Positions 42,004 to 52,356 of a stretch of DNA of 64,000 nt are shown here, in pieces. The first letter of the stretch is position 1; every line of letters begins with the position of its first letter. The notes under the pieces were generated by a model, which saw only the letters and a list, made by a program, of their open reading frames with translations, searched no databases and had not been told where the DNA came from. The position numbers and the translations under genes are program-made. The stretch spans positions 310,001 through 374,000 of the forward strand of contig CAWDMW010000002.1 of assembly GCA_963803575.1 (NCBI GenBank), in the 5' to 3' direction. The stretch comes from CAWDMW01 sp963803575. Lineage in GTDB: Bacteria; Pseudomonadota; Alphaproteobacteria; Rickettsiales; UBA998.

Positions 42004-42124
42004 CGTATGGTTTGAAAATCGCTGTTTAATTTTTGTGCAGCCTCCTATATGTATTTTGCTTCTGTGGTGGCGGGTGGTAATGATATACCCTGTCTTGGCT
42101 ATCATGACAGGAAAAAGGAACAGT

Positions 42125-43474
42125 ATGACAGTGCGGCAGTATTTTGGAACGGATGGGATTCGGGGGCGTGCGAATAGCGGGCATATGACGCCGGAAATTG
42201 CAATAAAGCTGGGTATGGCTGCGGGGAGTTATTTCCGTGGTAATGACCATCGCCCGAAAGTGGTAATTGCAAAAGATACACGCTTATCCGGGTATTTATT
42301 GGAGCCTGCCTTGACCTCTGGCTTTATTGCAGTGGGCATGGATGTGATTTTGGTAGGCCCGTTGCCGACACCAGCCGTGTCTATGCTGGCGCGTTCCATG
42401 CGAGCGGATTTAGGGGTGATGCTGTCTGCTTCCCATAATCCGCATTATGATAACGGGATTAAATTATTCGATGCTAATGGCCAGAAACTAACAGACACGG
42501 CAGAAATGGAGCTGGAAGCGTTAATGCAGCAAGATCCGGATAGCTTGCGTGTGGCACCGGAAAAGCTGGGGCGGGCAAAACGTATTGAAGATGCGAGTGG
42601 GCGCTATATTGAACTGGTGAAACGTAGCTTCCCGGTGCATTTACGTTTGGACGGCTTGCGTATTGTGCTGGATTGCGCCAATGGTGCAGCGTACAAGGTC
42701 GCGCCCGTGATTTTGCGTGAATTGGGGGCAGAAGTGATTACGCTCGGTGTGTCTCCTGACGGGTTTAATATTAATGATGCGTGTGGCTCAACCCATCCTG
42801 ATGCCATGCTACATTCGGTAAAACTGCACCGCGCAGATGTCGGGATTGCGCTGGACGGGGATGCAGATCGTATTGTGATGTGTGATGAAGATGGGGCATT
42901 ACTCGGCGGCGATCAGATTTTGGCGATGACCGCGCGGTTCTTGCATGAATCCGGTATGCTTGGCAGCACCAAAGTGGTGGCAACACAGATGTCTAATCTG
43001 GCGTTTGAACAGTATTTACACAGCATTGGACTGGAATTGATACGCACCAAAGTGGGTGACAGATATGTGATGGAAGCCATGAAGCAGCATGGTTGCCTGC
43101 TTGGTGGTGAACCGTCTGGCCATATCCTGTTTACGAAACATGCTCCTACCGGTGATGGGTTACTCGCCGGACTGCAAGTGCTGGCGGTGATGCAGCAGCA
43201 TAAGCAACGCCTGAGTGAATCTGCCCGTTGCTATATGCCGTTTCCACAAAAACTTAGCAATGTGCGCCTGAAAGACATGTCACGTGATGTGCTGGCGGAT
43301 GATACCGTGAAAACGGCTATTGCGCAGGCTGAGAAAACCCTTGGCAGTGACGGGCGCGTACTGATTCGTAAATCTGGTACAGAACCGTTGCTCCGTGTGA
43401 TGGTGGAAGCAAAAGACGCCGACATAGTGACGCGTGTGAGTGACAGTCTGCTGAGCGTAATTCGCCAGTATTAA
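42125..43474 (+). CDS. glmM: Phosphoglucosamine mutase GlmM
   Basis: 449 residues from the ATG at 42125 (MTVRQYFGTDGIRGRAN), preceded by AAAAGGA; the frame is open further upstream but reads unlike GlmM. Active-site phosphoserine loop MLSASHNPHYDNGIK, metal loop ALDGDADRIVM, sugar-binding GGEPSGHI and phosphate-binding RKSGTEPLLRVM are intact. It makes glucosamine-1-phosphate for peptidoglycan and LPS. Confidence 0.95.
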   Translation: MTVRQYFGTDGIRGRANSGHMTPEIAIKLGMAAGSYFRGNDHRPKVVIAKDTRLSGYLLEPALTSGFIAVGMDVILVGPLPTPAVSMLARSMRADLGVMLSASHNPHYDNGIKLFDANGQKLTDTAEMELEALMQQDPDSLRVAPEKLGRAKRIEDASGRYIELVKRSFPVHLRLDGLRIVLDCANGAAYKVAPVILRELGAEVITLGVSPDGFNINDACGSTHPDAMLHSVKLHRADVGIALDGDADRIVMCDEDGALLGGDQILAMTARFLHESGMLGSTKVVATQMSNLAFEQYLHSIGLELIRTKVGDRYVMEAMKQHGCLLGGEPSGHILFTKHAPTGDGLLAGLQVLAVMQQHKQRLSESARCYMPFPQKLSNVRLKDMSRDVLADDTVKTAIAQAEKTLGSDGRVLIRKSGTEPLLRVMVEAKDADIVTRVSDSLLSVIRQY

Positions 43475-43484
43475 ACCAACATAA

Positions 43485-44303
43485 TTATTGCTTTAATGCA
43501 TCAATTTGTTCTTTCGAGTAAAGCGGTCTTCTGCCTGCACGGACGCTGGCTTTGTTTTTACGAATCATATATTCGCGTCTGCGTACCGCATCTTTATTGG
43601 CGACTTTCTTCTTTCGAATGTTTTTCAACATCCGCTCTAGGTAAGGTGCCATATTATGTGCAATGATCGTATGACCTTCTGGCGTAGGATGAATACCGTC
43701 GCGTTGATTCAGCATCCGCTTACCCGCTACATCTTCGAGCAGGAACGGCATGAATACGACCGGATATTTCTGTGCGAGCTTATCATATACCCCATTAAAG
43801 CGGGACATGTAGTCATAGCCTAGACTATGTGGTGCCTGCATACCGACAAAAAGCGTGTAGATACCGGCTCTGGTGAGTTCCTGCAATACAACATTGAGGT
43901 TGTTATAGACAATATCCGGATCAACGGCGCGCAATGCATCATTCCCGCCAATCGCTAAAACAACAACATCCGGACCTAGTGCAACGGCTTGCTTGATACG
44001 CGTTACGATGCCCGATGTGGTTTCGCCAGGGTAGGACATGCTTTTATAAAGAACGGTGGCAGAGGAGTAATAGTCGCGTTCAAACATATTTTCCAACACG
44101 GCGGTAACGGATTGTGTTTCCGGTGTCAGTAGTCCGTAGCCACTAAAGATACTATCACCGATGAATAATACTTTAAACGTATCATTACGTAAGCTGCGTT
44201 TGTTATTGATCCATTGATTATCCAGTGGCGCGGCATATATAGTACTCATCATCACCATTAGCAGGATTAAGGGCAGTAGCAGCGTGCGTAGCGATAACAT
44301 CAT
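43485..44303 (-). CDS. tesA: SGNH/GDSL lysophospholipase-type esterase TesA
   Basis: 272 residues from the ATG at 44303 (MMLSLRTLLLPLILLMVMMS, a signal peptide ending near YAAP). Catalytic blocks: FIGDSIFSGYG (Ser), LAIGGNDALR (block III Asn) and RDGIHPTPEGH (Asp, His). A basic tail of ~45 residues extends beyond the usual TesA end. It is divergent from ybbA-ybbP, as in E. coli; the two start regions overlap by about 20 bases. Confidence 0.9.
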   Translation of the reverse strand: MMLSLRTLLLPLILLMVMMSTIYAAPLDNQWINNKRSLRNDTFKVLFIGDSIFSGYGLLTPETQSVTAVLENMFERDYYSSATVLYKSMSYPGETTSGIVTRIKQAVALGPDVVVLAIGGNDALRAVDPDIVYNNLNVVLQELTRAGIYTLFVGMQAPHSLGYDYMSRFNGVYDKLAQKYPVVFMPFLLEDVAGKRMLNQRDGIHPTPEGHTIIAHNMAPYLERMLKNIRKKKVANKDAVRRREYMIRKNKASVRAGRRPLYSKEQIDALKQ

Positions 44304-44988
44304 TTTAGACAGTCTCTCTTTATCTTTTTCTTCCGGCACGCAATCCGTACCAATCCTGCACAGCATATCACATTCACTGCCTAAACACAAAACCATTGCC
44401 ATTACCGGCTCATCTGGCTCTGGTAAAACATCGTTGCTGATGTTGCTGGCAGGGCTGGAAGTGCCGGATGAGGGCAGTTTGCACATAAATGGGCAGGCAA
44501 TTCACACGATGAATGAGCAGGAACGTACACGGTTTCGCAATGAACATATCGGGATTGTGTTTCAGGCATTCCACCTGATGCCAACCATGACGGCATTGCA
44601 GAACGTGATGTTACCGCTGGAATTAAACGGGGCGGTTTCGTTGCAGGATGCACGCACTCAGGCAACCGATATGCTGGAGAAGGTCGGATTGTCGCACCGT
44701 CTGAATCATATGCCAGCGCAGCTTTCCGGTGGTGAACAACAGCGTGTGGCGATTGCCCGTGCGTGCGTGGGCGCACCGGATATTATTTTAGCGGATGAAC
44801 CAACGGGCAATCTGGATCAGGGGACAGGTGAGCAGGTGATTGCAATGCTGTTTGATTTGCAAGCCAATCATGATTCTACGCTGATCCTCATTACCCATGA
44901 TGAAGCATTGGCAGCAAGGTGTGATATACGTATTCAGATGCGTGATGGTACGATTATGTCTCAAGATCAGTCGCAAGCTCAGGCATAA
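44284..44988 (+). CDS. ybbA: ABC transporter ATPase YbbA
   Basis: 234 residues from a GTG at 44284. Walker A GSSGSGKTS near residue 40, Q-loop FQAFHLMP, signature LSGGEQQR, Walker B IILADEPTGNLD and switch His ITHDEAL. It is a MacB/LolD-like lipid- or substrate-export ATPase. The stop is immediately followed by ybbP (ATG at 44989). Confidence 0.9.
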   Translation: MRSDNIILDSLSLSFSSGTQSVPILHSISHSLPKHKTIAITGSSGSGKTSLLMLLAGLEVPDEGSLHINGQAIHTMNEQERTRFRNEHIGIVFQAFHLMPTMTALQNVMLPLELNGAVSLQDARTQATDMLEKVGLSHRLNHMPAQLSGGEQQRVAIARACVGAPDIILADEPTGNLDQGTGEQVIAMLFDLQANHDSTLILITHDEALAARCDIRIQMRDGTIMSQDQSQAQA

Positions 44989-47559
44989 ATGGCTAACATA
45001 TCTGCCCGTCCTCCTCTTGGCCGCTTATGGCATATTGCGCTGCGTGATTTGCGCGGTAGTGCGCGGCATTTTGTAGTGCTGCTTTTATCGCTGGTGCTGG
45101 GGGTTGGCTCTATTGCTGCTGTGGGCTTGTTGCTTGCATCCGCTAAAGGTGGCATAGAGCGTGATTCCAAAGGGTTGCTTGGTGGCGATATGATGGTACG
45201 TACCTTGTATGAGCCTGTCTCGGATGAAGCCAAAGCATGGCTGGCGCAGCGTGGGGAAGTGCTGGAATATGCGTCATTGCGAACGATGGCACGCCGCACG
45301 GTTGCTGCCAAGTCACCAGATGCGATTAATGCCCAGATTGCGGAATTAAAAGCCGTACCGCCTGAATGGCCGCTGGCTGGAACATTTAAGACCGACCCAA
45401 TGCTTGAACATAGTGCATTATATAGAATGCATGACGGGCATTATGGTGCGGCGGTGGAGCCAGAGTTGCTGCGTATTTTAGAGATGGAAGTGGGAGAACA
45501 CATTACACTTGGCAAGATTAATGTGGTGATTCGCGCTATCATTACCCATGAGCCGGACAGGTTGGGTGCGAATTATAGCTTAGGCCCCCGGGTGATGATT
45601 TCACGCGAGGCACTTCAGGCAAGCGGCTTGAGTGGGTATGGGAGTATGACAAATTACGCGCTGCTTACGTTGCTGGGTGAGCAGTATGAGGTGAGTAATG
45701 TGTCTGATGCGCTGATGGAGCAGTTTGACGATGGTGGATACCAGCTACGCACTTACGAAAATGCCGCGCCGGGCATACGCCGTGCATTAAACCGCTTGGG
45801 CTTATTCCTAACGTTTGCGGCCATTACCACCTTACTGATTGGCGGGATTGGGATTGCTAATGCTGCGCAAAGTTATTTGTCCTCACGCATGATGAATATT
45901 GCCCGGCTTAAATGTTTGGGTGCCACATGCCGTGATGTGACGATTATATACGGGATGCAACTGGCACTGCTCGTTTGCGTAGGGATTATGGTTGGTTTGG
46001 GTGTTGCTGTTGCTGTCTATATGTCGTTGCTTGGTATTATTGCTGGTGTGTTGCCATTACCGCTGATGGAAACGTTATTTGTCAAGCCTTTACTGGCCGC
46101 AGCAGGATATGGGTTGCTGGCAGCATTGATGGCAACCATACCGGTGCTTGCAGGTGCGATTACCATGCCGGCAACCCATTTGTTGCGTAGTGCCACCATG
46201 CAGCAGCGAGCAGGTTTGCGCCTGTCATGGCCGGTGATTATCTGTTGCATTGGTGGGTTTACTGCGATGATGGTGCTAACAGGCATTTATGCAGAAAACA
46301 TCCGGCTGACACAAATTTTCTTCGGGGCATTGCTGGTGGCCGGACTGGTATGTTACGGGCTGGCGCGGCTGATTATTGTTATCACACGCCGATTATCTTT
46401 TTCAGATACCTTGTCTCTGCCTAACCGTTTAGCGATGAGCAATATGGCGCGTCCGGGGGCAATGACTACTAGTTTTACCTTATCACTGGGATTGAGCCTG
46501 ACGCTGGTGGTGACGCTTGGCATTGTGGCGGCGAATTTTTACCAGCAATTGCGCTACGCTCCACCGGAGCTGGCACCGGACTTTTTTGTGATTGATATTC
46601 AGCCATACCAGTATGACGAATTTGTGGCAGATATTAGCGCGCAGTCGGGTGTGACAAAGCTGGCATTAACGCCGATGGTGCGTGGACGCATTACGCACCG
46701 CAATGATGAAATACTGACGCCAGATATGGTGGAAGACCGCGTGCGCTGGGCGTTGCAAGGGGAGCGCGGTATTACGTATATGGAAGAAGCACCGGATAAC
46801 AGCATTATCACCGATGGTGAATGGTGGCCTGCCGATTACGCAGGCGAGCCGCTTATTTCTTTTGCTGACGAGCTGGCTAAAGGCATGGGCATTGCGGTAG
46901 GTGATACGATGACGTTTAACGTGAATGGCAGGGAAGTGGAAGCACGTGTGGCAAGTTTGCGCGAGATTGACTGGTCGAGTTTGCAAATGAATTTTAGCAT
47001 CATTATGACGCCGGGTGTGTTCCCTGATACGCCACCGCTTTATATTGGCACGATTTACGCTGAAAATGCGTATGAAACGGCGGTGCTGCGGCATTTACTT
47101 AAAGCGCATCCAAGCATTTCAGTGATACGGCTGAAAGATGCGCTGGCGCAGGTAGCCGGATTATTTGGTGCTATCGCTACCCTGATTCTGATTGTCGCGT
47201 CACTGGCTATTATTGCCGGCATTTTGGTGATTATTGGCAGTCTGGGGTCAGGATTACGACAGCGTGCCTATGAGGGTATTTTGCTCAATGTACTGGGGCA
47301 AACACATCGCGCTATTGGTCGTGTGGTACTTCGGGAAATTGCGTATCTGACAGTGGGCGGCACGTTTCTGGCATTATTGCTTGGGAGTGCGCTATCTTAT
47401 GCATTGATTGATATTATGTTACTGCCACGCTGGTTATTTATTGCACCGATTTACGTGGCGACACTGGTGCTGGCGGCAATGCTGGTGGGGGGGCTGACCT
47501 TTTGGCTGATACGGCGTATGTCTGTGATGCGGCCAATGCATTATCTGCGAAACGAGTGA
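44989..47559 (+). CDS. ybbP: ABC transporter permease YbbP (FtsX-like)
   Basis: 856 residues. N-terminal helix LLSLVLGVGSIAAVGLLLA, a large periplasmic domain, then two FtsX-like three-helix blocks (ITTLLIGGIGIANAAQSYLSSR around 285 and IATLILIVASLAIIAGILVIIGSL near 730). It pairs with YbbA next to tesA, an established cluster, although the transported lipid is not settled. Its stop overlaps the mutY start (GTGA). Confidence 0.9.
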   Translation: MANISARPPLGRLWHIALRDLRGSARHFVVLLLSLVLGVGSIAAVGLLLASAKGGIERDSKGLLGGDMMVRTLYEPVSDEAKAWLAQRGEVLEYASLRTMARRTVAAKSPDAINAQIAELKAVPPEWPLAGTFKTDPMLEHSALYRMHDGHYGAAVEPELLRILEMEVGEHITLGKINVVIRAIITHEPDRLGANYSLGPRVMISREALQASGLSGYGSMTNYALLTLLGEQYEVSNVSDALMEQFDDGGYQLRTYENAAPGIRRALNRLGLFLTFAAITTLLIGGIGIANAAQSYLSSRMMNIARLKCLGATCRDVTIIYGMQLALLVCVGIMVGLGVAVAVYMSLLGIIAGVLPLPLMETLFVKPLLAAAGYGLLAALMATIPVLAGAITMPATHLLRSATMQQRAGLRLSWPVIICCIGGFTAMMVLTGIYAENIRLTQIFFGALLVAGLVCYGLARLIIVITRRLSFSDTLSLPNRLAMSNMARPGAMTTSFTLSLGLSLTLVVTLGIVAANFYQQLRYAPPELAPDFFVIDIQPYQYDEFVADISAQSGVTKLALTPMVRGRITHRNDEILTPDMVEDRVRWALQGERGITYMEEAPDNSIITDGEWWPADYAGEPLISFADELAKGMGIAVGDTMTFNVNGREVEARVASLREIDWSSLQMNFSIIMTPGVFPDTPPLYIGTIYAENAYETAVLRHLLKAHPSISVIRLKDALAQVAGLFGAIATLILIVASLAIIAGILVIIGSLGSGLRQRAYEGILLNVLGQTHRAIGRVVLREIAYLTVGGTFLALLLGSALSYALIDIMLLPRWLFIAPIYVATLVLAAMLVGGLTFWLIRRMSVMRPMHYLRNE

Positions 47560-48545
47560 GTCAGCACGAAGCCTACACAACAGCGATACGCGACTGGTAT
47601 ATGCAGCATGGTCGTCACGAGTTGCCATGGAGGCAAACGGACGATGTTTATGCAATTTACATCAGTGAAGTGATGTTGCAGCAAACGCAGGTGGCCACTG
47701 TGCTGGCGCGGTATTATTTCCCGTTTCTCAAGCGATTCCCTACCTTGCAGGCATTGGCAGATGCGCCACTGGATGATGTGCTGAAGCAATGGGAGGGGCT
47801 GGGCTATTATTCCCGCGCGCGTAATCTGCACAAGGCCGCGCAGATGGCTGCCCCTACACTCCCAGGCACAATTGAAGGGCTGATGGCACTACCGGGCATT
47901 GGCCGCAACACCGCCCACGCTATTGCAGCATTAGCGTACCATCAGCCAGTGGCCTTGATGGAAGCTAACGTCAAGCGTGTGCTACATCGGCTGGAGGCGC
48001 GCACTGCTATGACTGATGCCAAGTTGTGGCAACAAGCGCAAACGCGGGTGGATGCTGATGACCCGTTTACCTATAATCAGGCGATGATGGATATTGGGTC
48101 GCAGATTTGCACACCCACCCGTCCGGCCTGTCTGATATGTCCTGTGGCGAATTGGTGCAAGGGGCGAGACGATCCGCTGGCCTATCCTGCGAAAGAAATG
48201 AAAAAAACTGTACCTGTGCGAAAGCGTATGTTGCTGGTGCTGCGCTCATCTGATGGGCATTATTACCTGATGCCCCGTACCACCCGATTTTTGGGCGGGC
48301 TGTATGGGTTTTTGGAGTATGAGACGCTGCCGAATGAAGTGCTGGGGCAAACAATTGCTGAGGGTGCTTTGAAACGTTTGGGGCAGGTACGCCAGACCTA
48401 TTCACATTTCCGTTTAAATGCAGAGATCATTCAGTATGACTGGATGGAAACGATGCGGGGGCAGGATGGATGGTGGAACATACAGGAGATAACGCAATTG
48501 CCGCTTTCTGAAGCAGATAAGAAAGTGGTGAGGTTGTTTCGATGA
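47556..48545 (+). CDS. mutY: A/G-specific adenine glycosylase MutY
   Basis: 329 residues from the GTG at 47556, which overlaps the ybbP stop; an upstream start at 47502 would overlap ybbP by 58 bases. The HhH-GPD domain has the catalytic Glu in SEVMLQQTQV and the hairpin LPGIGRNTAHAI with the Asp in EANVKRVLHR-adjacent sequence. The [4Fe-4S] ligands are CTPTRPACLICPVANWC. The C-terminal Nudix-like domain recognises 8-oxoG. Removes A opposite 8-oxoG. Confidence 0.94.
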   Translation: MSQHEAYTTAIRDWYMQHGRHELPWRQTDDVYAIYISEVMLQQTQVATVLARYYFPFLKRFPTLQALADAPLDDVLKQWEGLGYYSRARNLHKAAQMAAPTLPGTIEGLMALPGIGRNTAHAIAALAYHQPVALMEANVKRVLHRLEARTAMTDAKLWQQAQTRVDADDPFTYNQAMMDIGSQICTPTRPACLICPVANWCKGRDDPLAYPAKEMKKTVPVRKRMLLVLRSSDGHYYLMPRTTRFLGGLYGFLEYETLPNEVLGQTIAEGALKRLGQVRQTYSHFRLNAEIIQYDWMETMRGQDGWWNIQEITQLPLSEADKKVVRLFR

Positions 48546-48551
48546 GGTGAG

Positions 48552-48580
48552 CAAAAAAAACCCTCTGCGTATGCAAAGGG
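48552..48580 (-). terminator. Rho-independent terminator of the 48604 gene
   Basis: On minus: CCCTTTGC/GCAGAGGG stem with a four-base loop and one mismatch, then eight T. It lies directly after mutY but points toward the minus-strand gene. Confidence 0.8.
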
Positions 48581-48603
48581 AAAACCAAGAAGATTTTATG
48601 AGT

Positions 48604-49011
48604 TTAGCGGTCATAGAGACGAAACATTATAAGGTTTGTATCTGTTTCGACAAGGTAAATGTACGCACTATCTTTTCTAACAGAAACCTTTTTCCATCTG
48701 CCGATTTTGCCATTAATTTTGGCAGAACCATCTGACCGGATTTCAAAGCTATCGCTTTGGCTAGTAAAACGCATTTTCTTAGAACTATTCATACTAATCC
48801 CGAACCACGATTCCCTATCAGCATGTCCTGCTGATGAAACAGTGATTACTATTGAGTGGTTTTTACTGTTCCCAAGAAATCTTGGGAGTTCGTTTTCAAT
48901 GTTGCTCTGTTGAGCAACAGCAACGTTCTCTACAGGTGTTTTTATACAAGAAGCAACGCTTCCTGTAAAGACGACAGCCAAACCCAAAATGAAAGAAAAT
49001 GAACGCTTCAT
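48604..49011 (-). CDS. Small predicted lipoprotein/secreted protein
   Basis: 135 residues: MKRSFSFILGLAVVFTGSVASC is a signal peptide with lipobox-like VASC. The mature part is beta-rich (HSIVITVSSAGHADRESWFGIS, KINGKIGRWKKVSVRKDSAYIYLVETDTN). No family recognised. The terminator 24 bases past the stop supports it. Confidence 0.7.
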   Translation of the reverse strand: MKRSFSFILGLAVVFTGSVASCIKTPVENVAVAQQSNIENELPRFLGNSKNHSIVITVSSAGHADRESWFGISMNSSKKMRFTSQSDSFEIRSDGSAKINGKIGRWKKVSVRKDSAYIYLVETDTNLIMFRLYDR

Positions 49012-49191
49012 TAATTTAGTGCCAATATAGGACTTTTATGGTTTACATCCTAATTTACACGTTTATGACTCAAGCAAAGTGCCTGATAACTAAATATGAG
49101 GGTACGATGAACAAGTCATGTGTAAATAAAGAACAGGGTTAACTATACTATACGATTTAGTTAATTGCAAATGGTTTGTGTCACTACATAC

Positions 49192-49237
49192 AAAAACTCC
49201 CCTTGCCCTTTGCCGCAGCAAAAAATAAGGGGAGTTT
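49192..49237 (-). terminator. Rho-independent terminator after the phosphomannomutase gene
   Basis: AAACTCCCCTT (49194-49204) pairs with AAGGGGAGTTT (49227-49237) over 11 bases; T's follow on minus. Confidence 0.85.
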
Positions 49238-49252
49238 GAAAGTAGGCTGAAA

Positions 49253-50656
49253 TTATACAGCGACTTTTAAGCCGCTTTGGCCTAGCTGGTCGCGTACCAT
49301 GTCTTTCAGTTCATCCAGCGTGTCCGCTTGTTGCGCTTCGCAGCGGACAATCAGGGCGGATTGCGTATTTGATGCGCGGGCTAACCACCAGCCATCTTTA
49401 TACTTTACGCGGACGCCATCCACTTCATTCACATCCAGCGGGTTGCCTTTAGCGACAGCGTCATGCAGACGGCCACGGACTTCCTCAATGATGTGGAATT
49501 TGCGAGACTCTTCACAGTCCACACGGACTTCCGGTGTGTTGAGTACGGAAGGAATAGAGGCGCGCATATCTTTAAGGGTTGCATCATTATGTGCCAGAAT
49601 ATCCAACAAACGAATCGCTGCATACAGCCCGTCATCGAAGCCGTAATACCCATCCGCAAAGAAGATATGGCCACTCATTTCACCAGCGATTTCTGCCTTG
49701 GTTTCTTTCATTTTCGCTTTGATGAGAGAATGCCCTGTTTTCCACATGAGGGCGTTTCCGCCATGCTTCTCAACATCATCAAACAAGGTCTGGCTGGCTT
49801 TTACATCTGCAATAATGGTTGCGCCCGGCTTACGGCTCAAGATTTCGCGAGCAAAGAGAGCAAGCATCTGGTCACCCCATAAGATGTTGCCATCCGCGTC
49901 AACAGCACCAATACGGTCTCCGTCACCATCAAAGGCTACACCTGCATCTGCATTGTTTTCTTTCACGGTTTGGATAAGTTGTTCCAGATTTTCCGGAATG
50001 GTTGGGTCTGGGTGGTGGTTCGGGAAGGTACCGTCAATCTCGGTGTTCAGCGTGATGTGCTTACCCGGCAGGCGTGCTGCCAGCATTTCACAAATCTCAC
50101 CAGCCGCGCCATTGCCCGGATCCCATACGATGGTGAGTTCTTTTGCACCATCTGCTTTAAAGGATTCCATCATACGGTTGACGTATGTTTCTTTAAGTTC
50201 GATGGTTTCGCAGCGTCCTTCACCTTTATTGAAGTCTTGTGCCTGAATGGTTTTGCCAAGCGCGATAATATCGTCACCAAAGAAGGGTCTGCCTTCACAT
50301 ACCATTTTGAACCCGTTATGGGTTGGCGGGTTATGAGAGCCGGTGAGCATAATGCCGGCATCCGCTTCAAGGTAGCTTGCGCCGAAGTAACACATAGGTG
50401 TTGGTCCAACGCCGCTATCCTTTACAATAGCGCCCGCTTGCATCATGCCTTCTATGAGTCCTTCAGAGAGGATAGGGGAGCTTTCACGGCCATCACGGGC
50501 AGTGACAATAGTGGGTTGTGTTTTGTTCAGCTTGCGTGCTATGAGTGTCACGAAAGCACGACCAATTTGCACCGCGATGTCGCGGGAAAGGGTGGTGCCG
50601 TATATGCCGCGAATATCATAAGCGCGGAGGATTTCAGGATTGAGCGTATCAGTCAT
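49253..50656 (-). CDS. Phosphomannomutase/phosphoglucomutase (AlgC/ManB-type)
   Basis: 467 residues from the ATG at 50656 (MTDTLNPEILRAYDIRGIYG). Phosphoserine loop GIMLTGSHNPPTHNGFK, metal loop AFDGDGDRIGAVD, sugar-binding GEMSGHIFF and C-terminal RASNTQSALIVRCEA. Upstream ORF extension is unlike the family. It makes mannose-1-phosphate, which the next, divergent gene converts to GDP-mannose, so the pair supplies exopolysaccharide or LPS mannose. Confidence 0.93.
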   Translation of the reverse strand: MTDTLNPEILRAYDIRGIYGTTLSRDIAVQIGRAFVTLIARKLNKTQPTIVTARDGRESSPILSEGLIEGMMQAGAIVKDSGVGPTPMCYFGASYLEADAGIMLTGSHNPPTHNGFKMVCEGRPFFGDDIIALGKTIQAQDFNKGEGRCETIELKETYVNRMMESFKADGAKELTIVWDPGNGAAGEICEMLAARLPGKHITLNTEIDGTFPNHHPDPTIPENLEQLIQTVKENNADAGVAFDGDGDRIGAVDADGNILWGDQMLALFAREILSRKPGATIIADVKASQTLFDDVEKHGGNALMWKTGHSLIKAKMKETKAEIAGEMSGHIFFADGYYGFDDGLYAAIRLLDILAHNDATLKDMRASIPSVLNTPEVRVDCEESRKFHIIEEVRGRLHDAVAKGNPLDVNEVDGVRVKYKDGWWLARASNTQSALIVRCEAQQADTLDELKDMVRDQLGQSGLKVAV

Positions 50657-50880
50657 TGTGTTGTTAATACCTTTGTTAGTATTGATGAAGTTATGTCTCT
50701 GATCTATGTACCTTAAACACCAACACACTGTAAAGTAGAAAATATGAACATGTGTGAAAAGGGTATTTTGTGAAGTAAATACAACAGAATTCTTGTGCAA
50801 AACGCATTTGATGCATTGCATCATAGCGCAAAAAGGAGTATAAGGCTTAACAAGTTATTTATTTTGGAGTATATACTAAT

Positions 50881-52335
50881 ATGACACAGACTATTCTTCC
50901 GGTGATTCTTTGTGGTGGCATGGGCAGCCGCTTATGGCCACTTTCGCGCAAACATTACCCTAAACAATTCCTGACACTTGGCGATAGCGAGCATAGCCTG
51001 CTGCAAGACACGGTACTACGTTTGACAAATGCAGGCACGTTGCCACCTGTCATTATTACCAATGAAGACCATCGCTTTTTGGTGGCCGAGCATATGCGTG
51101 CAATCAACACAGAGTGCCACATTATTCTGGAACCTGAAGGACGCAGTACGGCACCTGCCATTGCAGCGGCGGCGCTCTATGGTGAACAAAGCCATGCGGG
51201 CGCACATTTGCTGGTATTGCCATCCGATCATATGATTACCGATCAGGCGGCATTCACGGATGCCGTGCAAAAAGCAGCAAAAGCAGCCGATGCCGGATAT
51301 CTGGCAACGTTTGGTATTACACCAGAATATGCAGAAACCGGTTATGGTTATATTCAAAAAGGTGACGCAGTGAGCGGTACCGATGCATTAAAGGTTGCAG
51401 CGTTCGTTGAGAAGCCGTCACGTGACGTGGCAGAAGATTATGTAAAGTCTGGTGACTATGCATGGAATAGCGGCATGTTTATGTTCCCGTGTGCTGCGTT
51501 GCTGGAAGAGTTGCAGCAATATGAGCCAGAGATTCTGACGCAAGTACGTGCTGCTATGGATGCAGGGCAGGCTGATGCGGATTTCTTCCGCTTGGATGGT
51601 CAGGCATTTGGTCAGGCGAAAGCGATTTCTATTGATTACGCCGTGATGGAGCGTACCCAAAAAGCGGTGACGATTCCGGTCAGTTGTGGCTGGAGTGATG
51701 CCGGTGCATGGGATTCCCTATGGCGTGTTGGTGAGAAAGACGACCATAATAACGTTGTGAAAGGGTCTGCTTTATTGCGTGACACTAAAAACAGCTATAT
51801 CCGCGCTGATGGCGATCAGACGGTGGCGGCGCTTGGGCTGGATAATATGGTCGTGGTATCTACACCGGATATGATTCTGGTGGCCGATCAGGCGCAGGCA
51901 CAGTCAGTGCGTGATTTAATGGATGACGCGGCCAAGCAGAATGCTGCCTGGGTGGATCATCAATCCCGCGTGTTCCGTCCATGGGGTTATTATGAAACCA
52001 TCCAGATGGGTAGCAACTATCAGGTGAAGCATATTCAGGTGAAACCGGGCGCACGTTTGTCGATTCAGATGCATCATCATCGTGCAGAGCATTGGGTGAT
52101 GACCAGTGGTCAGGCAAAGATTTTGCTTGGAAAAGATGAAAAAGATCTGAAAGAGCATAACCTGAAAGATAATGACTATATCTATATCCCGTTGGGTGAT
52201 GTGCATTGCATCGAAAACACCGGAACCGAGCCGCTGGACTTTATTGAAGTGCAGCATGGCGGGTATCTGGGTGAGGATGATATTGTACGTTTCGATGACC
52301 GTTACGGGCGCGTGGAAAAGAAGTCTGCGGCTTAA
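50881..52335 (+). CDS. Mannose-1-phosphate guanylyltransferase/mannose-6-phosphate isomerase (ManC/AlgA-type)
   Basis: 484 residues. N-terminal nucleotidyltransferase: ILCGGMGSRLWPLSRKHYPKQF, PSDHMITD, AAFVEKPSRDVAEDYV. C-terminal type II phosphomannose isomerase cupin: RPWGYYETIQMGSNYQVKHIQV and HHHRAEHWVM metal ligands. It bridges fructose-6-phosphate and GDP-mannose together with the divergent phosphomannomutase, separated by a 224-base gap that probably holds both promoters. Confidence 0.94.
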   Translation: MTQTILPVILCGGMGSRLWPLSRKHYPKQFLTLGDSEHSLLQDTVLRLTNAGTLPPVIITNEDHRFLVAEHMRAINTECHIILEPEGRSTAPAIAAAALYGEQSHAGAHLLVLPSDHMITDQAAFTDAVQKAAKAADAGYLATFGITPEYAETGYGYIQKGDAVSGTDALKVAAFVEKPSRDVAEDYVKSGDYAWNSGMFMFPCAALLEELQQYEPEILTQVRAAMDAGQADADFFRLDGQAFGQAKAISIDYAVMERTQKAVTIPVSCGWSDAGAWDSLWRVGEKDDHNNVVKGSALLRDTKNSYIRADGDQTVAALGLDNMVVVSTPDMILVADQAQAQSVRDLMDDAAKQNAAWVDHQSRVFRPWGYYETIQMGSNYQVKHIQVKPGARLSIQMHHHRAEHWVMTSGQAKILLGKDEKDLKEHNLKDNDYIYIPLGDVHCIENTGTEPLDFIEVQHGGYLGEDDIVRFDDRYGRVEKKSAA

Positions 52336-52356
52336 AACAAGCTTAAGGAGGGGATC